The position numbers and the translations under genes are program-made. A model generated the notes under the pieces. That model did not search any database and was not told the origin of the DNA. It saw only the letters and a list, made by a program, of their open reading frames with translations. Positions 37,360 to 46,571 of a stretch of 64,000 bases of DNA are shown one piece after another; position 1 is the stretch's first letter; each line of letters opens with the position of its first letter. This DNA is from Pseudomonas sp. QS1027 (lineage in GTDB: Bacteria; Pseudomonadota; Gammaproteobacteria; Pseudomonadales; Pseudomonadaceae), in the NCBI RefSeq assembly GCF_002814235.1, contig NZ_PHSU01000003.1, forward strand, positions 62,001 through 126,000, written 5' to 3'.

Positions 37360-37707
37360 ATGGGTCAACTGATTGCGGGCACCTGCTACGTCAAAGTGGA
37401 CGGCGCTCAACTGACTATCAATGGCGGCTGCGAAGCCCCGCTGATGTTCGTCAAACGGGAAACGGTCGTGCCGGGTTTCTACAAGGAAACCGACGTCGCT
37501 CCCACTTTCGCGGTAACCGCGCTGTACACGCCGGACTTCCCGCTCAAGCAACTGGTCGCCGGTACCGACATGACCGTCACCTGCGAATTCAGCAATGGCA
37601 AGGTCTACGTCCTGGCCGGTGCCTATCTGAGCGACACCCCGTCTGCCAAGGGTGACGACGCAACCATCGCGCTGAAATTCGAAGGCATCAAGGGGACCTG
37701 GCAATGA
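37360..37707 (+). CDS. Tail tube protein (Mu gpM-like)
   Basis: 115 residues. Begins MGQLIAGTCYVKVDGAQLTI; ends with ALKFEGIKGTWQ. This is the PF10618 tail tube family. It builds the rigid inner tube. Strong GCAAGGAG site. Overlaps the next gene as ATGA. Confidence 0.92.
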   Translation: MGQLIAGTCYVKVDGAQLTINGGCEAPLMFVKRETVVPGFYKETDVAPTFAVTALYTPDFPLKQLVAGTDMTVTCEFSNGKVYVLAGAYLSDTPSAKGDDATIALKFEGIKGTWQ

Positions 37708-38000
37708 CTGATCCAGTGAAGTTGCAGGTGCCCATCGAGGCCCACGGCGAACCCCTGAGCGAACTCACCCTGCGCCGTCCGACGGTGCAGGAGGTGCGGG
37801 CGATCAAGGCGCTGCCGTACAAGATCGACAAGGGCGAAGACGTCAGCCTCGACATGGATGTCGCGGCCAAGTACATCGCCGTCTGCGCCGGCATCCCGCC
37901 GTCGTCGGTCAACCAGCTGGACCTGTCCGACCTCAATACCTTGAGCTGGGCGGTGGCGGGTTTTTTCATGAGTGCGGCATCGCAGCCATCGGCGAGCTGA
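37704..38000 (+). CDS. Tail assembly chaperone, short form (Mu gp41-like)
   Basis: 98 residues. ELTLRRPTVQEVRAIKALPY and the acidic middle section fit PF10109. Such proteins coat the tape measure during tail assembly. Its end contains the slippery site at 37958-37964 that gives the long form. Coupled to the tube gene. Confidence 0.88.
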   Translation: MTDPVKLQVPIEAHGEPLSELTLRRPTVQEVRAIKALPYKIDKGEDVSLDMDVAAKYIAVCAGIPPSSVNQLDLSDLNTLSWAVAGFFMSAASQPSAS

Positions 38001-38131
38001 TTGCGGTCGCCTATGACCTGGCCTGGTTCTGGAAGGTTGACCCCGAACAGATGATGGCCAGGCCACTGGATGTGCTCCGGGAATCCCTGGAGCACGCGCA
38101 ACGGATCAATGCGATGCAGCAGGTGCAGTGA
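37704..38131 (+). CDS. Tail assembly chaperone, long form by -1 frameshift
   Basis: At 37958-37964 the zero-frame codons read G GGT TTT, a legal X-XXY-YYZ slippery heptamer (GGGTTTT). A -1 slip leads to a 55-codon extension (HECGIAAIGELIAVAYDLAW and onward) ending TGA at 38129-38131, total 142 residues. The extension has the WFWKVDPEQMMARPLDVLRE pattern of GpE/T-domain chaperone extensions. The stop overlaps the tape measure start as TGATG, confirming that this frame is translated. Analogous to lambda G/GT and P2 E/E'. Confidence 0.85.
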
Positions 38132-39888
38132 TGGCTACGACAACTAATACGCTCACGGCGAATCCCCAGACGGTTGTGAACATGGCCCTTGTCGTGAATG
38201 GCGTCCAGAAAATGGACGACGACATGTCAGGGGTCAGCAAGAAAGTCGAAAGTTTCAAAAAGAGCCTGGAGGACAGCGGCCTGGGCGAGCTGGATCTCTC
38301 GGAGCTGTTCAAGGGCGAAGGCTTGGCCGCCCCTTTTGTCGAGGGCGTCAAGGCTGCGATCGAGGCGGAAAACAAGCTGGCCAAGGCTCGCAAGGGCGCC
38401 GAGGGATCTGATTTAGGGCCCACGGCAAAAAATCTGGCGAGCTTGAGTGAAGCGGTCGACAAGGTTTCCCTGAAATTCGGCCAGGGCTTGTTGCCTGTGG
38501 TGAATTCCGTAGTGACGGCTTTGGTGCCGCTGGTGAGCCGCGTCGCCGAGTTCGTGGCGGCCAATCCGAATCTGGTCCAGGGCCTGGCAGCGGGGGCGGT
38601 GGCGTTCACCGTCCTGCAAGGTGCGGTGGCCGGGGTGGCAGCGGTGGTGGGTGTGCTCGCTTCGCCGATCGGTTTGGTCGTGGTGGGCTTTGCCCTTGCC
38701 GCGGCGCTGATCGTTGCTTACTGGAAACCGATTTCGGGCTTTTTCAGCGCGCTTTGGGGCGACATCAAAGGCATGGCAGCCAGCTTCATGTCGGGGCTGC
38801 AGGCGGTGCTCGATTGGTCGCCAATGCCGATGATTACCGCGGGCTGGGAGACGATCAGCGTATTTTTCGCCGGCCTTTGGGAGTCGATCACGACGGCAGC
38901 CACTTCGGTGTTCGACTTTTTCAAGGAGCTGTTTTCCTGGACGCCACTGGGCCTGGTCATCGACAACTGGGGACCTGTGACGGGGCTCTTCGATTCGATC
39001 TGGCGATTGCTCAAGGCCTTGGCCGTGCCGGTGATGGACTTTCTCAAGGAGATCTTCGACTGGTCGCCGCTGGGGATGATCGTCAATAACTGGGGGGCGA
39101 TCAGTGCCTTTTTCGGCGAGCTCTGGGACACGATCAAAATCGCCAGCGCACCGGCGGTAGACTTCCTCAAGATGCTGTTCGACTGGTCACCGTTGGGGCT
39201 GGTCATCAATAACTGGGGCGCTATCAGCGCTTACTTCGACACGATCTGGGCCGCGCTGCAAGACCCAGCGCAGTTGCTCAAGGACTTCTTCCAGACGCTG
39301 TTCGACTGGTCTCCTGTCGGACAGATCGTCGCCAACTGGGAACCCATCAGCAAGGTCTTTTCTGACTTGTGGGGCGTACTGCAAAGCCTGGCGACACCTG
39401 TCATGGACTTTTTCCAGACGATGTTCGACTGGTCTCCACTGGGGATGATCATCAAGAACTGGGATCCGATTGTCGCCTGGTTCGCTGGCTGGTGGAGCAA
39501 GTTGCAAACCTTCATCACGCCGATCAAGGAGTTGTTCAGTGGTGGTTTCGGTGACTTTGTCGCCAAGGTCACCGGCAAGGTCGATGGCCTGGCGCAGCAA
39601 CAGGAGGCCAGTAATGCCAAGGCGGCCAATGACAGCGGTTCTTCCTTCTGGAACTGGGGCGACTCATCGGGCAGCACTGACTCCGGCCTGACGAGCAACG
39701 GCAGCGGCCTTGTCCAACAAACCGCCGCCAACAACCGTACGCAACTCGAAGGCGGCTTGACCGTGAACTTCAAGGACGCGCCAGCGGGCTTGCGCGTCGA
39801 TCAAGCGCAAACCAATCAACCGGGCCTGGACCTGACGCCTCGCGTCGGCTATCGCTCGCTTTCCTACGGAGGTGCCTATGGCGACTAG
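38131..39888 (+). CDS. Tail tape measure protein
   Basis: 585 residues from ATG 38131. N-terminal coiled-coil part; a hydrophobic membrane-like zone (LVQGLAAGAVAFTVLQGAVA and following); then six repeats of exactly 41 residues beginning at 38812, 38935, 39058, 39181, 39304 and 39427, each with the core FDWSPLGMIVNNWG. The polar C-terminus is Gln/Asn/Ser-rich. It sets tail length and probably enters the target membrane. It is short for a tape measure, implying a short tail. Confidence 0.93.
   Translation: MATTTNTLTANPQTVVNMALVVNGVQKMDDDMSGVSKKVESFKKSLEDSGLGELDLSELFKGEGLAAPFVEGVKAAIEAENKLAKARKGAEGSDLGPTAKNLASLSEAVDKVSLKFGQGLLPVVNSVVTALVPLVSRVAEFVAANPNLVQGLAAGAVAFTVLQGAVAGVAAVVGVLASPIGLVVVGFALAAALIVAYWKPISGFFSALWGDIKGMAASFMSGLQAVLDWSPMPMITAGWETISVFFAGLWESITTAATSVFDFFKELFSWTPLGLVIDNWGPVTGLFDSIWRLLKALAVPVMDFLKEIFDWSPLGMIVNNWGAISAFFGELWDTIKIASAPAVDFLKMLFDWSPLGLVINNWGAISAYFDTIWAALQDPAQLLKDFFQTLFDWSPVGQIVANWEPISKVFSDLWGVLQSLATPVMDFFQTMFDWSPLGMIIKNWDPIVAWFAGWWSKLQTFITPIKELFSGGFGDFVAKVTGKVDGLAQQQEASNAKAANDSGSSFWNWGDSSGSTDSGLTSNGSGLVQQTAANNRTQLEGGLTVNFKDAPAGLRVDQAQTNQPGLDLTPRVGYRSLSYGGAYGD
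38812..39549 (+). repeat. Six in-frame 123-bp repeats in the tape measure gene
   Basis: Period 123 bp = 41 codons, no length change between units. Units 3, 4 and 6 are most alike (DWSPLG), while units 1 and 2 have diverged (DWSPMP, SWTPLG). Unit count could vary between strains and tune tail length. Confidence 0.85.
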
Positions 39889-41164
39889 CTGGCGTGATCG
39901 TTTGTTGCCGGCGTCGTTTCGCGGCGTGCCATTCTGGGTCGACCAGGCGAAAAACCCGGTCGGCCAGAAAGGCCAGTTACATGAATACCCGCAGCGTGAT
40001 CGGCCGTTTTTTGAAGGGCTCGGCCAACAGTCGAAGATCTATGACCTGACTGCTTTTATCGTTGGCGCCGATTGTCTCGAGAAGCGCGACGCGCTGCTCA
40101 AGGCGCTGGAGGAGGGGAGCGGCGAACTGGTTCACCCGTGGCAGGGACGGATGCAGGTCAAGGTCGGTGAATGCGAGATGACCCAGACCCGCAAGGATGG
40201 CGGGTTGGTGACTTTCAGCCTGAAGTTCTATCCGGATGAGCCGCTGCAGTTCCCCAAGGCCGTCGTCGACACCCAGAAGCAATTGCAGGTGGCGTCGGAC
40301 AAATTGCTCGACTCTTCGGTGGCGCGTTTCGATGGGGCGATGTCGCAGATCAACCGGGCGCGGATCGGCCTGGAAAACCTGCGCAAGGGGATTACCTCGG
40401 CCTACCAGGCGATCGAGCACGAATTGCAACCACTGATCAATACGTACGCGAACATCTACGCCCTGGTTCGCACGGTCAAGGAGTTCCCCCAGCAAGTGAG
40501 CGCCGCGGTTAAAAGCGTGCTGGGCGAATTCAACGGATTGGTGGGCGAAGTCAAGAGTGTTGTGGGCGAAGTTCGGGGTTTGAAGGATTTTGCCGTCCAG
40601 GGCTATCACGGAATGCTGGCTGATCTCTCAAAACAGGTCGAGGACGCCAAGTCCCTCGACGCGTCAAAACTGACCATTGGCAAGGACTCCGCCGCGGCCT
40701 CACAGGCCACGGTGAACCTGATCCAGGATGCCTTGCTGGTCCAGATCTCCCAGTTTGTGTCAATGATCCCGGTGGCGACGCCGGCGGTGAAACTGACGAC
40801 CACACCGTCGCTGGCCCAACAAGCCCAGCAACCGGTGCAACGGGCCGATGTGCCGGTGGTCGACGATGTGCTGGCGCTGCGTGACAGCCTCAACGATGTG
40901 ATCTGGCAGGCGGCGCTCAAGGCCGACGCGGTGCAGTACCAGGCACTCAGTACCGTTCGCCAGGCGCTAACGCAGCATCTCAACGCGGTGGCTTCCAACG
41001 GGGTGCCGCTGGTTGACCTGACGCCCCAGAGTACCCAGCCGGCCCTGGTCGTGTCTTACCAGAAGCTCGGTGATGCCACGCGGGTGGGTGAGGTGGTGCA
41101 GCGCAACCGGATTTCGCACCCAGGTTTCATACCGCCGGTACCGTTGCAGGTCTCCAAGGAGTAA
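39878..41164 (+). CDS. DNA circularisation N-terminal domain protein (Mu gpN-like)
   Basis: 428 residues from ATG 39878 with GGAGG upstream, overlapping the tape measure gene by 11 bp. Begins MATSWRDRLLPASFRGVPFW, the PF07157 domain; despite the name, the Mu homologue gpN is a baseplate or hub component. The middle is helical (LLDSSVARFDGAMSQINRAR). In a tailocin without DNA it can only be structural. Confidence 0.88.
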   Translation: MATSWRDRLLPASFRGVPFWVDQAKNPVGQKGQLHEYPQRDRPFFEGLGQQSKIYDLTAFIVGADCLEKRDALLKALEEGSGELVHPWQGRMQVKVGECEMTQTRKDGGLVTFSLKFYPDEPLQFPKAVVDTQKQLQVASDKLLDSSVARFDGAMSQINRARIGLENLRKGITSAYQAIEHELQPLINTYANIYALVRTVKEFPQQVSAAVKSVLGEFNGLVGEVKSVVGEVRGLKDFAVQGYHGMLADLSKQVEDAKSLDASKLTIGKDSAAASQATVNLIQDALLVQISQFVSMIPVATPAVKLTTTPSLAQQAQQPVQRADVPVVDDVLALRDSLNDVIWQAALKADAVQYQALSTVRQALTQHLNAVASNGVPLVDLTPQSTQPALVVSYQKLGDATRVGEVVQRNRISHPGFIPPVPLQVSKE

Positions 41165-41167
41165 GTC

Positions 41168-42208
41168 ATGAACGACATCGACAACGCCGTCGTCCTGTTG
41201 GTCGACGGCCTGAGTTATGAGGGCTGGAAGACCATCGAGATCACGGCCGATCTCGAGCGTCAGTTCCGTACCTTCAAGCTCGGTATCACCTGGAAATGGC
41301 CGGGACAGACCCAGGCCCTGCCGATCAAGGCCGGTGCCCGTTGTTCGGTCATGATCGGCTGTGACCAGGTCCTGACCGGTTACGTGTTCAAGGCGCCCAT
41401 CAGCTATGACGGCAATCAGATCAGCCTGACCGTCGAGGGCAGTTCGCTGACCCAGGACCTGGTGGATTGCGCGGCCATCAACCAGCCGAGCCAATGGCGT
41501 GAACAGAGCCTGCTGAAGATCGTCGAGGCGCTGGCCAAACCCTACAAGATCACTGTGCGCAGCGAGATCCCGGAAACCACCAAACTGCAGACTCACAGCA
41601 TCGTGCCGGGTGAGACGGTGTTCAAGTCCATCGATCGGTTACTGACTTTGTATCGGGTGTTCTCCACCGATGACGCGGCCGGCAACCTGGTACTCGCCAA
41701 GCCCGGAAGTGCCGGGAAGGCGACTGATGTACTGGAACTGGGCAAGAACATTCTTTCGGCCAATACGGCGAGGGACTACAGCGCGGTGTTCTCCGAGTAC
41801 CGGGTGATCGGCCAGCACAAGGGCAGCGACCAGAACAGCGGCAGTGCGGTGAGCGAAGTCTCCGGGGTGTCCAGCGAGGCCAATCCGGATCGCAAGCGCG
41901 TGACGGTGATCAGCGAAAGCGCGCAGATCACTCCGGTCCTGGCCCAGCAACGGGCTGACTGGGAACGGGCGACACGCCGCGCCAAGGCCCTGACGACCAC
42001 CTACACCGTGCAGGGCTGGCGACAGTCCAACGGTGATCTGTGGCGACACAACCTGACCGTGCGGGTGAAGGATCCGGTGCTGGACGTGGACCAGGACATG
42101 CTCATCTCCAAGGTGACGTATTCGTTGTCCGCACAGGGCTCGATCACCACCCTGGTCGTGGCGCCGCCGCAGGTCTTCGATGCCACACCGGCAAAGGCCA
42201 AGAAGTAA
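41168..42208 (+). CDS. Baseplate hub protein (Mu gpP-like)
   Basis: 346 residues. Start MNDIDNAVVLLVDGLSYEGW; the block GYVFKAPISYDGNQISLTVE followed by GSSLTQDLVDCAA is typical of gpP/gpD hub proteins, as is the late WERATRRAKALTTTYTVQGW. It forms the trimeric hub above the spike. Three bases after the preceding stop. Confidence 0.88.
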   Translation: MNDIDNAVVLLVDGLSYEGWKTIEITADLERQFRTFKLGITWKWPGQTQALPIKAGARCSVMIGCDQVLTGYVFKAPISYDGNQISLTVEGSSLTQDLVDCAAINQPSQWREQSLLKIVEALAKPYKITVRSEIPETTKLQTHSIVPGETVFKSIDRLLTLYRVFSTDDAAGNLVLAKPGSAGKATDVLELGKNILSANTARDYSAVFSEYRVIGQHKGSDQNSGSAVSEVSGVSSEANPDRKRVTVISESAQITPVLAQQRADWERATRRAKALTTTYTVQGWRQSNGDLWRHNLTVRVKDPVLDVDQDMLISKVTYSLSAQGSITTLVVAPPQVFDATPAKAKK

Positions 42209-42234
42209 TCACCCCGTTTGCCCAAGGAATTCCC

Positions 42235-42744
42235 ATGAGCCTACTGACACGCCTGCTGGCGCGCGGCACTGTCGTGCTCGCCAACTCGGCCAACAAACTG
42301 CAATCGCTGCAAATGCGCCTGACCGCCGGTGAAGTGAACGACGACATGGAGCACTTCGAGCCCTACGGCTTCACCAGCAACCCGCTGGCCGGCGCCGAGG
42401 GCATCGCCACCTTTCTCGGCGGCGACCGTTCCCACGCTATCGTCCTGGTGGTCGCCGACCGCCGTTACCGCCTGCAGAACCTCGCCCCCGGCGAAATCGC
42501 CCTCTACACCGACGAGGGCGACAAGATCCATTTCAAGCGTGGCCGGATCATCGATATCGAAACCGGCACCCTGAACATTCGCGCCGGTACCGCGGTGAAC
42601 ATCGACACCCCGAGCCTGACCCAGACCGGCAAGATCGTCTCCCAGGGCGATCAGGTCGCCGGTGGTATCAGCCAGATGAAGCATGTGCACGGCGGCATCC
42701 AGCCGGGTAACGGCCAGACCGGCGCGCCGACGGGAGGTGCCTGA
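42235..42744 (+). CDS. Baseplate spike protein (Mu gp45-like)
   Basis: 169 residues from ATG 42235. An OB-fold region (LQMRLTAGEVNDDMEHFEPY, GEIALYTDEGDKIHFKRGRI) is followed by a short beta-helix-like tail (AGTAVNIDTPSLTQTGKI) and a C-terminal HVHGGIQPGNGQT, where the His residues may bind the iron of the spike tip. It punctures the outer membrane. TGATG overlap with the next gene. Confidence 0.9.
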   Translation: MSLLTRLLARGTVVLANSANKLQSLQMRLTAGEVNDDMEHFEPYGFTSNPLAGAEGIATFLGGDRSHAIVLVVADRRYRLQNLAPGEIALYTDEGDKIHFKRGRIIDIETGTLNIRAGTAVNIDTPSLTQTGKIVSQGDQVAGGISQMKHVHGGIQPGNGQTGAPTGGA

Positions 42745-43142
42745 TGTTCGTGTCCAACGACCTGAAGACGGCGCTGACCCGTTCGGTGCTGATCAGCCTG
42801 TTTACCTGGCGTCGCGCCAATACCGATGACCCGATCGATGACGACGAGCGTTTCGGTTGGTGGGGCGACAGTTTTCCCTCGGTGACCGACGACCGTATCG
42901 GTTCGCGGCTGTGGCTGTTGCGGCGGGTCAAGCTCACCGCGCAGACCCAGCTCGACGCCGAGTTCTATGCCCGGGAAGCCTTGCAATGGCTGCTCGACGA
43001 CGGCCATTGCAGCGCCATCGACATTCAAACCGAACGGCTCGACGCCCAGCGACTGAACCTGCGTACGGTTCTGACCCTGGCCAGCGGCGAGCGCCTGGAT
43101 ATCAACCCGAACCATAGTTGGCAGGTGACTTATGCCGTTTGA
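42744..43142 (+). CDS. Baseplate wedge protein (Mu gp46-like)
   Basis: 132 residues. TRSVLISLFTWRRANTDDPI and GWWGDSFPSVTDDRIGSRLW define PF07409. It resembles T4 gp25 and initiates sheath assembly at the baseplate. Overlaps both neighbours. Confidence 0.92.
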   Translation: MFVSNDLKTALTRSVLISLFTWRRANTDDPIDDDERFGWWGDSFPSVTDDRIGSRLWLLRRVKLTAQTQLDAEFYAREALQWLLDDGHCSAIDIQTERLDAQRLNLRTVLTLASGERLDINPNHSWQVTYAV

Positions 43143-44172
43143 AACCCCTTCGCTGCCGGTGTTGATCAACCGCACCCAAGGCGACCTGGCCGGCGATTCG
43201 CTGCGCCAGTCCGATGCACAGGTCCTGGCCCGCACCTTGAGTGGTGCGGCCTTCGGCCTCTACGGCTACCTCGACTGGATCGCCGATCAGATCCTCCCCG
43301 ACACCGCCGATGACACCACCCTGGAACGTATTGCCGCACTGCGTTTGCATCAGCCCCGCAAGGCGGCGCAAGCGGCCAGCGGCAGTGTCAGCTATACCGC
43401 TGCGGCGGGGGCGGTGCTTGATGCCGGGACCTTGCTGCAGACCAGTGATGGGCGCAGTTACACCGTGACGGTGGGTGGCACCACCAGCGGGGGGACCAAT
43501 ATTGCACCGATCCAGGCGCTGGACGCCGGCAGCCTGGGTAATGGTGATGCCGGTTTGACTTTGTTTCCGGTGCAGCCGGTGCAAGGGATCGGTAATACCT
43601 TCACGGTGCTGGATCCGGGCTTGAGCGGTGGTGTCGCGGCGGAAAGTATCGAATCGTTGCGGGCTCGGGTGATTAGCTCCTACCGCATTATTCCCAATGG
43701 CGGTTCGGCGGCGGACTACGAAACCTGGGCACTGGAATGTCCGGGGATTACCCGGGCCTGGTGTCGCGGTAGCTACCTGGGGCCGGGCACCGTCGGTTTG
43801 TTCGTGATGCGCGACGACGATCCGGTGCCGCTGCCGGATGATGGTCAACTGGCGTTGGTCCAGGCCTATATCGACCCCTTGCGTCCGGTGACCGCCGAGT
43901 TGCATGTGCTGGCGCCGGTGTTGGTACCGGTGACCTACACCTTGCGCCTGATCCCGGATACCACCGCCATCCGTGCTGCCGTCGAGGCCGAGTTGCAGGA
44001 CCTGCATGATCGTGAGGCTGGCCTGGGTGAAACACTGTTGCTGACCCATATCGCCGAGTCCATCAGCAGTGCCAGCGGCGAGCAGGATCACCTGCTGGTT
44101 TCGCCGTCCGCCGATGTGCCAGCCGCCACCAACCAGTTGCTGACCTTCGGAGGTTGCGTATGGCTGGAGTAA
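43132..44172 (+). CDS. Baseplate J-like protein (Mu gp47)
   Basis: 346 residues. Begins PFETPSLPVLINRTQGDLAG; the core VAAESIESLRARVISSYRII and PGITRAWCRGSYLGPGTVGL are the Baseplate_J signature. It forms the wedges that connect hub and fibres. 11-bp overlap with gp46 and 13-bp overlap with the next gene. Confidence 0.93.
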   Translation: MPFETPSLPVLINRTQGDLAGDSLRQSDAQVLARTLSGAAFGLYGYLDWIADQILPDTADDTTLERIAALRLHQPRKAAQAASGSVSYTAAAGAVLDAGTLLQTSDGRSYTVTVGGTTSGGTNIAPIQALDAGSLGNGDAGLTLFPVQPVQGIGNTFTVLDPGLSGGVAAESIESLRARVISSYRIIPNGGSAADYETWALECPGITRAWCRGSYLGPGTVGLFVMRDDDPVPLPDDGQLALVQAYIDPLRPVTAELHVLAPVLVPVTYTLRLIPDTTAIRAAVEAELQDLHDREAGLGETLLLTHIAESISSASGEQDHLLVSPSADVPAATNQLLTFGGCVWLE

Positions 44173-44759
44173 GAACGGCCGAGCAATACCAGGAGCAGTT
44201 GCGCAGCTTGCTGCCAGCGGGGCCGGCCTGGGACCCGGAGCAAGTGCCGGAGATCCAGCAGGTACTGCTGGGTATCGCCCAGGAACTGGCGCGGGTTGAT
44301 GCCCGGGCCGTGGACCTGATCAACGAAGTGGACCCGGTGACGGTCAGTGAACTGGTGCCGGATTGGGAGCGGGTGATGAGCCTGCCCGACCCGTGCCTGG
44401 GGCCCACCCCTTTGTTCGACGATCGCCGTGTGGCGGTGCGTCGGCGGCTGTTGGCGGTGGGCGACCAGAGCGTCGGCTACTTCATCGACATCGCTCGTAG
44501 CCAGGGTTATCCGAATGCCAGTGTGACTGAACTGCAAGCCCCGCGCATGGGCCGGTCGCGGTTCGGCAAGGCGCGCTTCGGCACCTGGCAGGCGCAGTTC
44601 ATGTGGACGCTCAACACAGGTGGGCGACTGCTTATGGGGAGGCGTTTTGGTGCTAGTTATTGGGGCGAGCGTTTTGGAGCCAACCCCGGCAGCGCCCTGG
44701 AATGCCTGATACATCGTGCCGCACCAGCTCATACGCTCGTGCACATCAATTATGACTAG
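44160..44759 (+). CDS. DUF2313/YmfQ-like baseplate protein (Mu gp48)
   Basis: 199 residues from ATG 44160 with GGAGG upstream; the in-frame TTG at 44154 is less suited. YQEQLRSLLPAGPAWDPEQV and the C-terminal LECLIHRAAPAHTLVHINYD are typical of the family. It probably links the wedge to the fibres. Confidence 0.9.
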   Translation: MAGVRTAEQYQEQLRSLLPAGPAWDPEQVPEIQQVLLGIAQELARVDARAVDLINEVDPVTVSELVPDWERVMSLPDPCLGPTPLFDDRRVAVRRRLLAVGDQSVGYFIDIARSQGYPNASVTELQAPRMGRSRFGKARFGTWQAQFMWTLNTGGRLLMGRRFGASYWGERFGANPGSALECLIHRAAPAHTLVHINYD

Positions 44760-44770
44760 AGGATAGACGC

Positions 44771-46042
44771 GTGGATTACCCAAAAAGCGTGCCCAGCGTT
44801 GGGCTGGTGAATGGCAAGTTTGTCGATGAGAACCCGTTGAATGGTTCGCCTGGATCGTTGATTCCGGCGGTTTGGGGCAATTCGGTCACGTTGGAGATGC
44901 TCAACGTGATTCAGGGCGCCGGCCTAGCTCCGGATGAGTCTGACACCACGCAATTGCTGGCAGCCATCCGCAAGGTTGGACAAGCGAGTACGGGCAATTA
45001 TGCTTCGGATACGGGAAGTGCCAACACCTACATTGCAGCTTACTCGCCAGCTATTACCCAGCTTGTAGATGGAACCGTCCTGCGTTTCAAGGCCGCTAAC
45101 GCCAACACCGGTGCCAGCACGTTCAATCCGAACGGTATCGGTGCCAAACCTGTTGTCGGCGGCGCGCACTCTGCGCTTCAGGGGGGCGAGATTGTCGCCA
45201 ATGGTGAAGCATGGGTTCAGTACAACAGCTCTATTGGTGGCGGTGCCTGGGTCTTGATCGATGGTTCCGGGGGGGCACAACAGGTTGTCCCGGCAACCCA
45301 GAGTCAACATGCCCTTCAGTTGGGACAGTTGGCCGGCCCCATCGGCACGACGGCACCGCAATTCGATAACAGCCTCAAGCTGGCGACGACTGCCTTTGTA
45401 CAGTCAGTTGGTCTTCAGTTCAGTGGATTGACTGTTTTCTCCAGCAGTGCGGTATTGGCCGCTAGCCATGCGGGCCGGCTGATTATCGGGGCCAGTAATT
45501 CCCCCATCAACGTCGTGCTGCCCGCAGCTCGCAGCATGCCTTACGGCTCGGTGATCAAGTTCTGGAACTACGGCCCATCGCCAATGAGTCTGGTGCGGGC
45601 GGGGTCTGACACGATTGTGACGCCATTTATTCTCAATGGACTGTCCCTTGCCACAGGCGATTCCCTGACGCTGACCTCCAATAGCGATGCGATCTGGTAT
45701 GCCATAGATGGTTCCGCGCAGGCCGCCTACGCCAATGCATCACTTTCCAGTTTGAATACAACCGGATGGAAGCGCTATCCCGATAGCAGTAGCCCGACGG
45801 GCTACCTGCTTGAACAGTGGGGAACAAGCGGCTCCATTGTTGCTGGCGCTTCAGGAAGCGTCACATTCCCTCTTGTTTTTCCCAGCACAATTTTAACGTG
45901 CTCGGTGACACCTATAGGCAGTGCCAATAATAGTAATCCTGGAGGTGGAGTCGGGGTGGCAAGAAGTCTGAGCGGACTGACTATTTATAACTGGGCCTCT
46001 GCAATTACATTCGCATCCACTTACGTGGTGAAGGGGTACTGA
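44771..46042 (+). CDS. Tail fibre protein 1 (receptor binding)
   Basis: 423 residues from GTG 44771, with GAGGA upstream. The N-terminus (DYPKSVPSVGLVNGKFVDEN) is shared with fibre 2 and should attach to the baseplate. A middle block (FDNSLKLATTAFVQSVGLQF) is also shared. The last 100 residues (GWKRYPDSSSPTGYLLEQWG and on) match the gp53-like fibre C-terminal domain and form the likely binding tip. Lower GC than the baseplate genes, a sign of exchange. Followed by its own chaperone. Confidence 0.88.
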   Translation: MDYPKSVPSVGLVNGKFVDENPLNGSPGSLIPAVWGNSVTLEMLNVIQGAGLAPDESDTTQLLAAIRKVGQASTGNYASDTGSANTYIAAYSPAITQLVDGTVLRFKAANANTGASTFNPNGIGAKPVVGGAHSALQGGEIVANGEAWVQYNSSIGGGAWVLIDGSGGAQQVVPATQSQHALQLGQLAGPIGTTAPQFDNSLKLATTAFVQSVGLQFSGLTVFSSSAVLAASHAGRLIIGASNSPINVVLPAARSMPYGSVIKFWNYGPSPMSLVRAGSDTIVTPFILNGLSLATGDSLTLTSNSDAIWYAIDGSAQAAYANASLSSLNTTGWKRYPDSSSPTGYLLEQWGTSGSIVAGASGSVTFPLVFPSTILTCSVTPIGSANNSNPGGGVGVARSLSGLTIYNWASAITFASTYVVKGY

Positions 46043-46043
46043 T

Positions 46044-46493
46044 ATGTACGCTAAGTTTAATGAGAGTGATGAGCGCTGGATGTTTTCGTTTAATCAGGTT
46101 GACCCGTCATGGGTCGAGTATTCCGACACTGATCATGCTGCGTTATTTACAACACTGGATGCGGCGTTGCCGCAGTTTATGGTAATCGGAACCGGGAAGG
46201 ATGGTCTTCCGGAAGTACAGCCTCCACCGGGACCCTTGGGCTCGGAGTTGGAGGCGTCTGCCAGGAGCTGGCGTAATGGTGTACTGGCGCAGACAGATGG
46301 CGCGGTGGCGAGGCATAGAGATCAGATTGAGATCGGTGCTGTGACAACCTTGACGGCTGAGCAATACCGCTTGCTCCAGGTTTATAGGCAAGCGTTGCGC
46401 GATTGGCCAGAGTCGGTGGGCAGCAAGTTTCCTACCGAGTCTGATCGCCCGGTTCAACCAGATTTTTTAGCAACATTGCTTGCTGCTGTTTAA
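46044..46493 (+). CDS. Tail fibre assembly chaperone 1
   Basis: 149 residues. The C-terminal half (SWRNGVLAQTDGAVARHRDQ, TLTAEQYRLLQVYRQALRDW) has the pattern of the Phage_tail_APC family that helps fibre trimerisation. It begins one base after the fibre 1 stop. It is unlike chaperone 2, so each fibre has its own helper. Confidence 0.82.
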   Translation: MYAKFNESDERWMFSFNQVDPSWVEYSDTDHAALFTTLDAALPQFMVIGTGKDGLPEVQPPPGPLGSELEASARSWRNGVLAQTDGAVARHRDQIEIGAVTTLTAEQYRLLQVYRQALRDWPESVGSKFPTESDRPVQPDFLATLLAAV

Positions 46494-46571
46494 TGCACTA
46501 AATATCTATGTTGGGCGTTAGTTTTTGAAGTTTGATATGTTTCATAATGATTATGCGTTGAGGTGGTAGCA

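Noticed and set aside
38812..39549. Regular repeats that could suggest a CRISPR array
   Set aside because: Repeats are 123 bp, in frame, without unique spacers, and code for the tape measure protein. No CRISPR array or cas gene is present in the window.
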